Shown: positions 34,904 to 47,190 of the stretch, one piece after another
How the letters are laid out: every line of letters starts with the position of its first letter
Numbering within the stretch: the first letter of the stretch is position 1
Position numbers and translations under genes: made by a program
Notes under the pieces: model-generated
What the model was told of the DNA's origin: nothing
Databases searched by the model: none
The model's input: the letters and a program-made list of their open reading frames with translations, nothing else
From: Artocarpus heterophyllus
Lineage: Eukaryota > Streptophyta > Magnoliopsida > Rosales > Moraceae
Length of the DNA stretch: 64,000 nt
Direction: 5' to 3'
Assembly (NCBI GenBank): GCA_025403435.1
Contig: CM046341.1
Span: forward strand, 6,905,219 to 6,969,218

Positions 34904-35615
34904 TGCTTTCCGAGCCTATTTTGGATCGCATACCACCTATAAATCATTCCCAAGTAGTAGAAATAGATTTCTCTCGACTCTACGGATAATGTATTTGTCC
35001 TTGCATCTGGTCGCCCATGGCCTACAATTTCTTCGACAATAATATACCTCACCTCTGTCAATATGCCTTCAAACTTTAAAACATGCATATTGTGTCACTT
35101 CAATTGTAATATTTTTTTAAATTCACACCCGTATTTTAAAACATATTTCTTTTTTAATAGAATTATTGAATTTCATTTGATTTAATATCAGATATGATAC
35201 TTATAAGTTAATGTGATTTTTTTTTTCATTTTAAATAAACTAGTTAGACTCTAAACTTTCGTATATTCTATTTTTAGAGTACCTGCTCAAAAGTAAGAAA
35301 AAGAGGGAAGAAAAGTAGAGAAGTACTATAATTCAAGTTGGTTCTTTAAGGGTTTTGAGTAAACTGATGAATTTATTCTTTTAATGAGCTAATTAGTATC
35401 AATATGTCAAAAAAATAACACGTTTCAAAGTTCAGGGGGTGAATATATAGTAGTATGATAGTTCAAGGGTACAACAAATACATTTTAAAGTTTATGGGAC
35501 ATTTTGACACAAGTGATATAGTTTAAGAGGAATTTGTAAAATTTGTCTATTAATTTATTAGTTTGGTCAATAAAAACCGTTTTGTAAGTCTTGATATTGC
35601 ACACAACTTAATAAG

Positions 35616-36096
35616 TTGAGTTATTAACATCAATTGCCTCTAAATTTAGGGTCTCCTCCACTTTGCCCCTTGAATTTCAAAAATCACCACTTTGCCTCAT
35701 GAACTTTTAAACTGTTCATTTTGCCCCTAAACGTTAAAAATCACCACTTTATCCCCTGTACTTTCAAAGCTCTCCTCATTTTTCCCCCTTGAAGCTTCTA
35801 TTTTTTATTCAAATAAATAAAATTAAGCCTATATGATTTATACATGGGTCACTTATGAGAGCAAAATGAGATTTTATTACTCTCAATTGAACTTAATTCT
35901 ATCTATTTAAAATGGAAATTCAGAAGTTCAAGTGGCAAATCGATGAGATTTGAAAGTTTAAAGGGCAAACCAGAGATTTTTAAAGTTTAAAGAGCAAAGC
36001 GATGAGTTTTAAAAGTTCATAGGATAAAGTGGTGATTTTTAAAGTTTAAATGACAAAATAGGAGAGACCCTAAAGTTAGCCATTGGTGTTAATAAC
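35616..36096. mobile_element. MULE-type element, 481 bp, in copy B
   Basis: The end segments GTTATTAACATCAATTGCC and GGTGTTAATAAC are inverted copies, and both arms carry repeated CACTTTGCCCC-type units in opposite orientation. The flanks share a perfect 9-bp duplication, CTTAATAAG (35607-35615 and 36097-36105). The left end has four extra bases (TTGA) before the inverted repeat. It is a relative of 13655-14487. The copy-A counterpart (33930-34316) lacks its right end because the duplication joint cut it. Confidence 0.7.
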
Positions 36097-36105
36097 CTTA
36101 ATAAG

Positions 36106-37032
36106 ATTGTAAAGTTGTGAAGTCAAATTATTGTTATTGTATAGTACAATTATTACTGTGACGATTATTGTCTCTTAATCTAGAGACAACACTTGAATTT
36201 CTACACAGCTAAAAATGAAAGTAATTCTCGTGTGAACCATTATAATTCTTGTGTATTCGTTTTTTTTTAATTCTTCTGCACTTTTATTGCTCTTGGTAAT
36301 ATAGACTCAGAGCAACTAATTCTCAATTAACATGGATCAGCTAATCTAATAAATTAATCAAAACTAATAATATTTCTTTAAACTAATTCAGCCTCATTAA
36401 ATATCTGAGAGCATAGCGAAGGATTTTTCTTTCTCCCGTCCTCATTAAATTAAATAATGTTAATCTTCAATTTTCTAAAAATGAACTGGTCTCGTCCTTG
36501 GAAAGGCCAGAGTTTTTTTTTTTTTTTTTTTAAGTATAGACGTAAGACGGATCACGTACGCAAAAGAAAAACAATATTGCGGTATATTGCACATGAAGCA
36601 TTCTATCGTCTGGAATTGTTTTGGAAAAATTAGAATGTAAACTGGTGGAGCTAATAACGGAATCATCTAATGCCAGTCAACCGTCAAAGTAAGGGTAGAA
36701 AATAACTATTTGAGTACGTACGTTGACCAGACTTTTAGTAACGACCTCCCCTCAATTTGAATTATTTATTTCCATTCCAAATAATATAAATAGCTAAGCT
36801 TTGTATTGCTTTGAATTCTTTTGGTCAATTGGGATACGAAACAAAGCCACCACAAATGACCAATTTTTGGGCTATAAGGGATACAAACCCAGATGGGGAT
36901 ATATGGGAGTTTGGAACTTTCCGGTGAAGTGTGTTTCCCTACATTAATTGGACGATTTTTGCTTTTATTACATACATTAATCAGTCATTAAGGGGCAATT
37001 TGTCAACCATATTTGGACAATTAGTAAGATTA

Positions 37033-37074
<42 letters not shown>

Positions 37075-39040
37075 GGATTTTGCATGTACTTTGTGCAGGT
37101 CTTCAAAATAATTGAAGGAAAAATGAATATTTTTTTTCTGAAATTGAATATCATGTACCATATTAATTTATTAACTAAAGATGTTATTATTATTAGTGAT
37201 GCAGTTACGTAATTGTAATAGTGTAACTATATTGTCAAATAGCCGTGTAAAACTCAATTGTCACGCATTAATACTTCTATTTTATTGTCACGCGATTAGT
37301 GATGCATGTATCCGTAGATCCATATTTTTTTTTCTTAGTGAGAGCACTGAGAAAAATTAAATATATTTTTTTACAGAATGAAATTGTAGTTATATTTCAA
37401 TTATCTAGTAAAGAGAAAGTTATAAATTTCCTTATAAAATAAGGATACAAGTGAAAGATTAAAAGAAATAATTGAAATATATTCAACATTTTAAAACTTA
37501 AGAGTAATAAATAGGAGGACTGCTTATCAATTCATGTAAAAAATTAAATGTTGAGTTGTGGAGCCTTTCACAGGCTTGACGATTTATTACCCTATGTAGA
37601 AAAGTCAGGGAATTGACCTTTTAATACGCGACTGGGGGATTTCGCATTTGTAAAATTTGGTTGCCATAATTTCTTAAAAGAGGGCATCAATTCTGGGTAA
37701 TTAAATAGTGTATTTGAGAAGTATAGTTTGAATGTGTAGATTGTGAGAGCTTCACAGCATAGTTTATTTTTTCTTGACACTATAGCATGTAAGAGTTTTT
37801 TACACTATAACAACTAAAAGTTTTGATTTGAACTGAAGTACTGACCAACCACACTAAAAGAGGTTAAAAAACACCCAAAAAAATGGAGTGTAATTTTTTT
37901 TTTTAATAAACTTCTTCTTCATGGTATTGAATTTTTCTTTTAACAAGATTTAGTTGCGGTGCATCTAGTCGTTGGCCCTAATTATTTAGGGGAAATGAGC
38001 TAGTTCACACATTATTATAAAATTTAGCTTATGCGCTTAAAGAATCCGAGTGTCACTTCGGTTCTGTTGCCATGTTGGTGGTCTTAAATCAGACGTATTT
38101 TGGGAAAAAAAAAATTGCTTTAAAATTCTAAGCCCCCATTTAGCTGTTAGTAAAAAAAAAACGTTTAACAAATGACAGCTGATAATTCTTCCATCTTTAA
38201 CATGGAAAATAGGGTCTTTTTTTTTTTTTTTTTGCATGGAAAAAGGGGTGGTGTGGGTTAAATGAAAGGCTTTTGCAACATGTTGCACATGGAATATCAA
38301 AACCATGACCAACTTTCTCTCTCCAAAAAGGACTCTCTCTCAAATTGTCAAAAAAAAAATGATAAAAGAAAAAAGCAAAGGACTCTCCCCTTCAAAAAAA
38401 AAAAAAAGAAAAAGCAAAGGACTCTCCTGTCGTGTCGGTTATTTCTATTTCTTGCCATGAAGTTTCCTAATGCCCAAATCTTAGGACATGAGATCAGATT
38501 TAAATAATTGATATGATCATCAAACGACAAGAAACGCGTAATTCCCACCGTTTCCTTTATCAACGCGCGAACTTTATTGTCCATTATTATTGGCGGCTCT
38601 TCAACTCTTTGTACAGCTTTACCACACGTTTCAAAGTCCAAAAATAACGGCTGTATTGTCGTTCCAAATTCACAGCACAAGTGTATATGAAAATTTTTTT
38701 AAAAAATAAAAAATAAAACAAGCCAATTTTGTCGTTACAATTACGTAGAACTTTTGATTGAAGAGAAAACATCGTTTTCACTTTAAAAACTTCTGGAATC
38801 ATCAGCAGAGGAGAGGTTTGTGTGTGAAAATGGAGTTCTCAACCCCCTTAATTAATCACCAGATTGTAACTCTCTAGCTTGCTTTAAACTAATATAAGAA
38901 AGAGGGGTTGATACAAAACTGATAAATTATCTAGTTGAGGTTGAAAGAGAGGAAGTCATATTCTATGGTCCATCCAAAAGAAAAAAAGGCCTTCAGTAGC
39001 TTGTTTTTTGCGTTAAATTATACAAGCTAAAAAGCCCTCA
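36106..39040. other. Intergenic DNA between the GT14 paralogues
   Basis: AT-rich DNA with homopolymers (36513-36533, 38218-38235, 38393-38410) and a (TA)n run at about 37037-37072. No open frame shows family likeness. Nothing else is recognised. Confidence 0.45.
37037..37072. repeat. (TA)n microsatellite
   Basis: A TA dinucleotide run of about 17 units. Confidence 0.9.
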
Positions 39041-39049
39041 AAGGAGAAG

Positions 39050-39104
39050 TATATATTTAAAGCAGCCTTAGCTAGCTCATCTCAGCTCTCTCTCTCTCTC
39101 TCCC
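39050..39104 (+). promoter_or_regulatory. Core promoter of GT14 paralogue 2
   Basis: TATATATTTA at 39050 is followed about 30 bases later by a CT microsatellite (39085-39104), a frequent feature at plant transcription starts. The start site is inferred near 39080-39090. Confidence 0.5.
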
Positions 39105-39173
39105 TGATATTTTTCTCTGTTAAGGAAATTCATCGTTCTTGACCGTTCTTTCGAGTACAGAATTTTTGGGCAG

Positions 39174-39438
39174 GTTTTCTTGTAATGGTTCGTGTTTCAG
39201 AATTCGTTCATTTGATTCAATATTTCACAAAAGTCGCTGCTTTTTTCGTTTCCTATTTCGTCTTATAAACTGAAATTCTTTCATCACCAATGCCTCATTT
39301 GTAAAACTATATCTTAGAGTTGTACATTGAATATTTTTATTTTTATTTTTTACTTTTAATTGGGGTATCTGCAAATTTTCTATCCTGAAAGTTTTCGGCT
39401 TTCGTCTCTTGTTTTTCCAAACAAAGTTTTTGGATCAG
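39174..39438 (+). other. Possible 5' UTR intron of GT14 paralogue 2
   Basis: A donor (GGGCAG/GTTTTC) and acceptor (TTTTTGGATCAG/CA) frame a T-rich 265-base stretch between the inferred start site and the ATG at 39492. Removing it gives a short leader and drops the upstream ATG at about 39185. This is inferred from splice signals alone. Confidence 0.4.
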
Positions 39439-39491
39439 CAAGGGATTTCGAGCTTCATCATTGTGAGGGCGTCTTCTTCAAAGACTAAAAA

Positions 39492-42441
39492 ATGAAGGGC
39501 ATTCAAAGTCAAAACAACAAGCCCTTAAACTTGCTCTCAAAACTTTGTAATACTTTCCAACTCCCTTTCCTCAATATGCTTAGCTATTTCCTTCTCTTTG
39601 GATTCGGTTTGACCCTTGGAATCATTGTAACTACCTATATGAAAGACTTCTCGTTCAATCTCCAATTCACTCAACTCTCCATCTCAACTTCTTCACCATC
39701 ATCATCGTTGTCGTCATCATTGTTATCGAATTCTAGTTCATCGCAAACTTTGGAAAATCAAATTCCAACTGTAAGTGTAAAAGAAGAAGCAGAAACAAAA
39801 CCCAACATTAGCCATCAAATGGGATTTGAAGATTATCTGAAGCCTCCTTGTGTCATGCACAACATGACCGATGAAGAGTTGCTGTGGAGAGCTTCCATGG
39901 TTCCGCGGATTCCCACGTATCCATTCAACCGAGTTCCTAAGGTTGCCTTCATGTTCTTGGTAAGGGGACACGTTTTCATGTCACCGTTGTGGGAGCAATT
40001 CTTCAGAGGGCATGAAGGGCTTTACTCAATTTATGTTCATTCGAATCCGTCTTACAATGGATCAGCCCCTGAAACTCCTGTTTTCCATGGCCGAAGAATT
40101 CCTAGTAAGGTCAGTTTTTCTTTTCACTTTTTCTTGTTCTTGCTGTAATTTCAATACTTGTGCTGATTTTTCCTTAGATCTATGATTGGTTTAGTATAAA
40201 AAACTATGTAATTAATTGAGTAAAAAGGATGTTCTGTCCAATGTGGCCCATCTCTTGCACATAACAATTCAATGTGCAATTTATTTGCTAATGAAACTCC
40301 TGTATTCAAAGCAGGGGATAAACAGTTAATTTTGGAGGGAAGTTTAGTGCAACAGTTAATTTTGGAGGGAAGTTTAGTGCCCATAATATTTTTTTTGTTT
40401 CTTTTTTTAGTGAAAGATTAAAATGTTTGTTTTGGAATAATGAGTGAGTTTGTACTCTGTAATAATCAACTATGAAATTTTTACGAAGAGGGGATAACAA
40501 AGTATTGAAGTTGATAGATAACAAAATATAAACTAAAAATGTGGTTGGCTAACAATAAATGTGTAAGAGGATGCATCTCTGGTTGGACAAACTACCTAAT
40601 TATATATATATATATATATATATATGTTGATTGATATATGAAATATATTTGCTCTAGTCCTTCATATATATATATATATATATATATATGATACATATAT
40701 ATTAGCTCTGGAAATTAACATATGGCCAAATTAACCAAGTAGCTGAAGGAGACAGATGCCTTTTCACAATCATGATCTCTCTGCTTCTTAATTGATGACT
40801 TACAATAACATCATTTTTATGTGTTTCTTTCTTTACCTCGGTTCTTTTCCATTGTCTAATCTCGTTTTAGTTAGATCTTATGCCCAACCAAAAACTCTAT
40901 AAAAGAACGGGAGAAGGAGGGAACTCCGTAAAGATATTATTAGACTTCAGTCACTTTCTTTGCCAATTCATTAGTTTTTATTTGTTTTCTCAAAAGATCA
41001 TGCATGACATTGAAAATAGTGGATGATCTAGTTTAGTTCACCAATCAACACCAACTTAATTTTTCCGTCCCCACCAATCACCTGTAGAGATAGCTATATA
41101 TTTATATACTGTGTGAGCAAAACAAATTTAGTACTATATTTAGATGCATCCATTTTGATCGTTCTCTTCCAAATTAGGCGAAACCCACTTGTGCTGCGAT
41201 CATATACATAGCGTTGATTTATGACTATACATCCCATATGCCCACATGCATGATGCCTCTCTCGGCAATGAGTCCCTTTTTGATAGAAATAGTATACTTG
41301 TCTTCACCTGGTTGGCCAATTGCTTTTGTACTTAATACTATTAACTTGCCCAAACAATGACACCGAGCTTGAATGCAATATGACAGAAAATACCAGACAC
41401 ATTATAAAGTCTTTCAAATGAGATGAAGGTTGAGCTAGTTATGTATGTGCCATGTGATAGGTAGACTAAAGTCAATGTTAATATATGTAGCTAACTTGTA
41501 CCATTGATGTTGGTGTAACAAGATTCATAATAAGGCAACATGTTTAATCTACGTAGTAAAAAAAAAAAAAGAAAACCACATTTAAAATTCATGTAAATAG
41601 TTTAAACCCGATCGTTTGGTAGTCTTCCTTGCTTAATAAGAAACAATATATTAGGATGTGACTGCAAAAAGTACTAACGCAGCATTATCACTTAAGTAAC
41701 AAATAATTTTCCTCCAAAGCAGAAAGCAGACATGAAGTTGACTCTTGCATATAGCAATATTGATGCTTCAACATCTTTCTTTATGTTACACAGGAAGTTG
41801 GTTGGGGAAAGGTGAGCATGATTGAGGCCGAGCGGCGTCTACTAGCCAACGCACTTCTCGATGTCTCGAACGAGCGATTTGTCCTCCTCTCAGAAGCATG
41901 TATCCCGCTCTACAACTTCAAAACCATCTACAACTACCTCATCAACGCCACCAAGAACCATGTCATGGCATATGACGAGCCTGGAGTCGTCGGACGAGGC
42001 CGGTACAACTACCACATGTACCCGGATATCTCACTCAAGCAGTGGAGAAAGGGATCTCAGTGGTTTGAAATGAACAGAGAATTAGCCATTGAAGTAGTGT
42101 CGGACAGGAAGTATTTTCCTATTTTCCAAAAGTATTGTAGAGGCAATTGTTATTCTGACGAGCATTATTTGCCAACGTTGGTGAGCATCAAATTTTGGGA
42201 AGGGAATTCCAACAGGAGTTTGACTTGGGTTGACTGGTCAAAGGGTGGCCCACACCCGGCTAGGTTTTGGAGAACAGATGTCACGCTTGAGCTGTTGAGG
42301 AGTATGAGGAGAAACAACACTGGTTGTGCTTATAACGAGAATAGCACAAACCTATGTTACTTGTTTGCTAGGAAGTTCTTGCCTAGCACTGTGGATAGGT
42401 TACTCAAGTTTGCACCAAAGATCATGCATTTCAATGATTAA
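39492..42441 (+). CDS. GT14 family glycosyltransferase (core-2/I-branching type), paralogue 2
   Basis: Exons are 39492-40109 and 41794-42441 with a 1684-base phase-0 intron (AAG/GTCAGT ... CACAG/GAA); the predicted protein is 421 residues. The N-terminus has a membrane anchor (residues about 28-49), followed by a serine-rich stem (about 62-85) typical of Golgi type II glycosyltransferases. Catalytic-region blocks are [63 protein letters not shown] and [13 protein letters not shown]. It has the same intron position and domain order as the gene at 30633, so they are paralogues, but the stems differ. The acceptor sugar is unknown. The ATG sits in AAAAAATGAAG and is the first in the frame. A CT-rich promoter lies about 400 bases upstream. 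No lesion is seen. Confidence 0.92.
40321..40380 (+). repeat. Perfect 30-base tandem duplication
   Basis: The 30 bases at 40321-40350 (beginning AACAGTTAATTTTGG) are repeated without change at 40351-40380. It lies in the intron and has no effect on the coding sequence. Confidence 0.97.
40601..40690. repeat. Two (TA)n microsatellites
   Basis: Two TA runs, about 40601-40626 and 40664-40690, flank a stretch including GTTGATTGATATATGAAAT. Both lie in the GT14 intron. Confidence 0.85.
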
Positions 42442-43881
42442 CGGGAGAGATCCTCGTTTGTTTATTCTTTGGTTTGCAATAAGTTTGGGGTACTAAATCG
42501 GAGTGGTCCTTGTACTTATTGTTCCATTTTGTTTATTATTTTTTAATTTTTGCAATTGCATTATATTGTCAATTTAAAGTTGTTTTTGGTATTCAGCAGT
42601 GGCAAGCAATCCTTAGTGGGTACTAAAGAACATAAATTCTCTGTATTCAGACTTTTTTCTTTCGATTCATTTATGCACGGTGCTCAAGGCCAGCAAGGAC
42701 TTGTGCAATTTCCATTACTTTAGAAGTATAATTTCAAACAAATCAAGCCCATTAAGCACTTTATCTTGATTTGTGTTGTAATTCTAGAAGACACGACAAA
42801 AGCGAAAAGAACAACAATGTGGACCGCAATGTTTTAAGGTAGTGTTCCCCTTAAGTTTTTTTTTTTTTAATTTTAATTTGAGGAGGCCCTTAAGTACCAC
42901 TTTGAGTTTCCTTAAAAAAAAAAAAAGTCCTCAGAAGCAGACTCAAACTGGCATTTCCATATCGACCCCCTCTGAAAACCAACTACAGAGAGACATTGTC
43001 TCGGCAAAGGGAAAAAGAAACAAAAGCTTCACCTGACAAACCTAATTGAAATTTATAAATTTTAATTATTATAGTATAAAATTTTCATATGTTATAATAC
43101 AAAATAAAAAAATAACTAAGATAATCATATACCATAAAGTTTTGATTCCAACTTATAATTTCAATTATCTTACCAAAGACCTTATAAGCCGTCTAGTATT
43201 TTAGTTGAAATTAAAAAAAAATAAATTTAAATACCATAATATATAAAAATTTTATATTATAATAATTTTTTATTTTTTATTTTTTATTATAATATATAAA
43301 AATTTTATGTTGTAATTAGTTAAAATTAATTAACTCCAACTAACCAGGCAAATGAGATCTCAAATAACAAACAGTACAAAACGGAAAAAGTTGATTCATC
43401 TTATCGTTACTATTTCGTCGTTGTCCAGCACAGAATGCCTGAAATGTTAAAATAATCTCAACCTAATTCATCCACAATATATGAGCTGTAATAGCTTATT
43501 TTTTTGACCTTTTTCCGATCACTTTTGACCAACTATTCTTGCTTTTGAATTAACCCCTTTTAGTCAGAGAAGAACTGCTTTTCCACTACAAAACAAATTT
43601 AGGGAATTAGTGTCGCAGTCTTTCTCAAGGACCAAGTATTTCACAAGCCAAATTTATTATATCGGAAAATTTCGCAATTGCTTTAAAATAGCCAGCCTAA
43701 AAGCCATAAAACAAACTACGCTACTCAGATTGTAGAAATAATATTTAAAAAAAAAAGCTGAAAATAAAAAATAAAACAAAACAAAACCCGTGATTTAAAT
43801 CACCCAAACCGGTGTCTTCCTCATACTTTTTCCTCACCCATTTTCCTCTTGTTAAAAAAAAAAAATATCCCCACATCATTT
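42442..43881. other. Intergenic DNA between convergent genes
   Basis: The GT14 gene and the LRR kinase gene point toward each other here, so both 3' ends lie in this stretch. At 43050-43330 there is a strongly AT-rich, partly self-inverted block with TATAATATATAAAAATTTTA repeated (also near 47868), probably an old small transposon. No gene is seen. Confidence 0.45.
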
Positions 43882-46800
43882 TCAGTGACTCGTTCCGCAC
43901 GTGTCCTCTGACACGGAAGGCGACTCGGACACCGAGTCCAACCCGTCATGACTCGGAGACATTTCAACCCCACGAATCTCCTCGATCATCTTGACCACTT
44001 GGCTCGCCCTGGGCCGTTGATCAGCCGCAGAAGCCGTACAAGCCATGGCGATCTGAAGCAAACCCACCATCTCCTCTTCAATATCCTTGTACCTCATCAG
44101 CTCCAGATCGAAAACCTCGGCCGTCCATTCCTCCCTCACGACGGACTGGACCCACCTCGGGAGGTCCACCACCCCGCCACCGCAGCCGCCTCCACCGCCG
44201 GAGCCACCTGTGTCTACGGCGCAGGGGCACTTCCCGGTGAGCAGCTCCAGGAGGAGGACGCCGAAGGCGAAGACGTCTGACTTCTGGGTGAGCTTGCGGC
44301 CGTCGATGGACTCTGGGGCGCGGTAGCCATTGGACCGAGGGGCGGCAGCTGGGGCAGCGAAGACGGAGAGTCCGAAGTCGGAGACACGGGCGTTGCCGGT
44401 GTTGTCGACGAGGATGTTGGTGGACTTGATGTTGCCGTGGGTGAGCCTCAGGGATTTGCATGAGCCGTGGATGAATGCCAGCCCACGGGCTGCTCCTGCC
44501 GCAATTTTTAGCCTCGTGGTCCAGTCCAATGGAGTTCTTCCTGGCCCTCTGTTACCTGTAAAGCAGTACAGTATATCACTGAAAAACTTAATCCAAGATC
44601 AAGACATAACATGAAATGAATAAATTGAACAATCTTTTTTTAAAAAATAAATAAATATATATATAGTAGACTTGAAAGCTATTCTGTGTACTCAATAATT
44701 TTTTTATTAATTTAATATGATTTAGTATCCAAAAGTGTCAAAAAAAGAAAGATCTGTTTCTCAATCCAAAAATAAGAGAACCATGCGTACCATACAAAAT
44801 AAATAACTCATAAATATACGGCACAGCCATGAACATTATAGTTTCAATAGATTGTTAAGCTGTTCTATTTTTTAATAGGATTATGCATTACGCATAATAG
44901 TTCAGAATTATATCTATGTCAATACTAAATTTTTACATCCTACTATAGAATTCTACAAATAGAAGTGACTACGTGATCCACTTGTTTTCATTTCCATGGT
45001 AGAATTATCCTAAAAACTTTAATATTGTCCCTAAAAAAATTAATATTCAGCCAAAATGCTAATTATACTACCCTTCAGTGTCTGGATATACTCGGGTCAA
45101 AAAAGAGGGCACGGCCCAAAAAGCCCACATTCCATGAATTGTGTGGTCCTATGCTGAGGTAAGTTTGGGTGGGTGAGTAGAATTGCTTTACTTTTTGGTC
45201 GTATTAAGAGGAAAAAGAGCAGGAAAGGAACAAAAAGAAGAGACCAACGACGGAATTAATAATGTTAGATAATGCAAAAACAAAAAGCAATACGCCGTGG
45301 GACAGTCTGTATTGGTAGGGTGTTGGTACAATAATTGATTTCCCAATTCCCAAATCGCAATTAAGCTTTTTGCAGACTCGCAGTTTTGTGTCGTCGTCCG
45401 TAACTGTTCCCTTGTCCATACATCATATGGGCAGAGATACACTGCAAACAAACTGAAATGACTAAACGACCCCACGCCATGGAAACAACAAGCACGTCTC
45501 ATTTCAAATAAAAGGCCTAAAAGTATAGTATGTTAAAGAGTTTTACGTTGGCCCTTATTGACCATTATAGCTTGGGGACCTATATCTAATTCAAAAACCC
45601 CAAAAATCCTTATCTTAACTTATGAAAACCATCATCCAGGGACGATGAATATTGAAAGCAACTTGCATATGCATATAAACACTGATAATCAAACTACTCA
45701 CTAGTCACTATATTCACTATTCTCTACAGTTCCTAGTCCTACCATTTGGTTGCAGAGAAAAAAACTAACAAAAACAAACAAATTGAGAAGTGCGACAAAA
45801 GCAAGGAACCAACAAATAATAAAATAAAAAAGAAGTCATGGTGATAACTACCGTGAAGAAGCCAAAACAAGCTGCCATTGGGCATGTAATCATAGACCAA
45901 CAATTTCTCTTCCCCGGCGAAATAGTAAGCCCTCAAGCTGACCACGTTCTGATGCCTAAGCCTTCCCAGCACCTCCATGTGCTGCTCAAACTCCCTCTTC
46001 CCTCCCACCTGTGCGTCCTTCAGCCGCTTCACCGCCACCACATTGCCGTCGTCCAGCACCGCCTTGTACGCCGTCCCGAACCCGCCTTTTCCCAGCATCT
46101 CCGCCGAGGCTCGGAGCAAATCCTCCAGCTCGAAGCGCTTCACCCCTTCGAAGAACACCATCCTCCCCCTCTCGAACCCCGGCTGGGCCGGGTACGGGCT
46201 CGACGAGTACACGATCTTCTCGGTTTCTAGAAGCTTCGAATTCGTGCCCTTCCCGTCTCGATACTTGGACGAGTAGTAGCAGTAGAGGAGAAGCGATATC
46301 ACTACGATCACCAAAACGTCGCCGAGTATTATGGCGGTTAAGGCCATTGTGCTGATTTTCGCCGTCCCGTTGTGGCGATTGTTGCCGTTACCGTCCGATT
46401 TCTCGGAAGTTGAGTTTACCGGCGACGAGCTCGGAGAAGACGCCACGACCGTCGGATTGCTCCCCGGCACCACCGGCGACGCGATTGCACCTTCGGATCC
46501 GGGCTTCGTCGGCTTGGTCGATATGTCCGTACATTTTCGAACCGGAGACCCACATAAGTTGGGGTTTTGGGAGAAAGCGGATTCTGGGAACCCGGACAAG
46601 GCTTTCGGTATTTGACCCGAGAGACTGTTTCCCGAGACATTGAAGTCCTGGAGATTCGGGAAGTTCAGACCGGATATAGAACCGGTAAACCGGTTAGACT
46701 CGATCCGGAGAGTCAAGAGGTGAGTCAAACGGTTGACCAAGACCGGAACGTGGCCGGAGAGGTTGTTGTACGACAGATCGAGACGGTAGAGGCGGGAGAG

Positions 46801-47190
46801 AGACGTCACGGAGGTCGGAAACTCGCCGGAGAAGTTGTTGTGGGAGAGAAACAGGAGCTTGAGCGCTGTGAAGTTGGAGAGATCCGGGATATGACCGGAG
46901 AGGCGGTTCCCTTTGAGGCTCAGAACTCGGAGTTGATTTAGGGAAGTGAGAGGCTGGAACGAGCCACGGAGATCGAGGCTCTCGAGGACGAGACGAGAGA
47001 CTCTGTCGTTTGTGCACTTGACGCCGGGAAAAGAGCAAGGGCTTGCAGTTGAGTTCCAGAGAGTGAGCTTGTTAGAGAAGTCAGAGGCGGCTTTGAACGC
47101 CATTAAAGCTTCCAAGTCCGTGCTGGAAGAAGCTCTGAGGAGTAAGAAAGGAAGAAGGAAATGCAGAAAACAAATGGGTACTTTCGCCAT
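43882..47190 (-). CDS. LRR-III receptor-like kinase (At1g68400-like)
   Basis: Exons are 47190-45852 and 44555-43882 with a 1296-base phase-1 intron; the predicted protein is 670 residues. Order: signal peptide (1 to about 23), LRR N-terminal cap (LEALMAFKAASD), about five leucine-rich repeats (64-200), a Pro/Ser/Thr-rich juxtamembrane region (222-265), a membrane segment (about 282-305), then a kinase-like domain. GKGGFGTAYK is near 367 and VAVKRLKD has its lysine at 388. The catalytic loop reads LTHGNIKSTN (485-493), so HRD is HGN and the catalytic aspartate is absent. DFG is near 506 and APE near 526. The HGN form is common in the LRR-III group, so a signalling pseudokinase or weakly active kinase is likely. 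A GGSGGGGGCGGG stretch lies between conserved blocks of the C-lobe. It is predicted at the plasma membrane; ligand unknown. No lesion is seen. Confidence 0.93.
44556..45851 (-). other. Intron of the LRR-III kinase gene
   Basis: On the minus strand the donor is CACG/GTAGTT and the acceptor TTTACAG/GT. It interrupts the kinase domain after the MPNGSLFWLLHG block, the usual site in this group. The content is AT-rich with no insert recognised. Confidence 0.8.

Larger units (their letters stand above)
34317..36022 (+). repeat. Tandem duplication unit, copy B
   Basis: It starts TGAATAGGATAAGGCATGG, matching the exon at 32631. It ends near 36022 at AAAAGTTCATAGGATAAAG in the MULE arm, which aligns with the end of copy A. 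Similarity between ATAGGATAA in the MULE arm and ATCGGATAA in the exon suggests the short homology at which the exchange took place. Confidence 0.8.
40110..41793 (+). other. Intron of GT14 paralogue 2
   Basis: It contains a perfect 30-base tandem duplication (40321-40380), two (TA)n runs near 40601-40626 and 40664-40690, and otherwise AT-rich sequence. Both borders fit GT/AG. Confidence 0.75.

Noticed and set aside
34858..35088. Minus-strand frame with polyglutamine
   Set aside because: It is only the reverse reading of a GCT microsatellite in a duplicated noncoding flank.
43948..44614. Plus-strand and alternative minus frames in the LRR kinase exon 2
   Set aside because: They are GC-rich shadow frames; the kinase motifs are in the minus frame ending at 43882.
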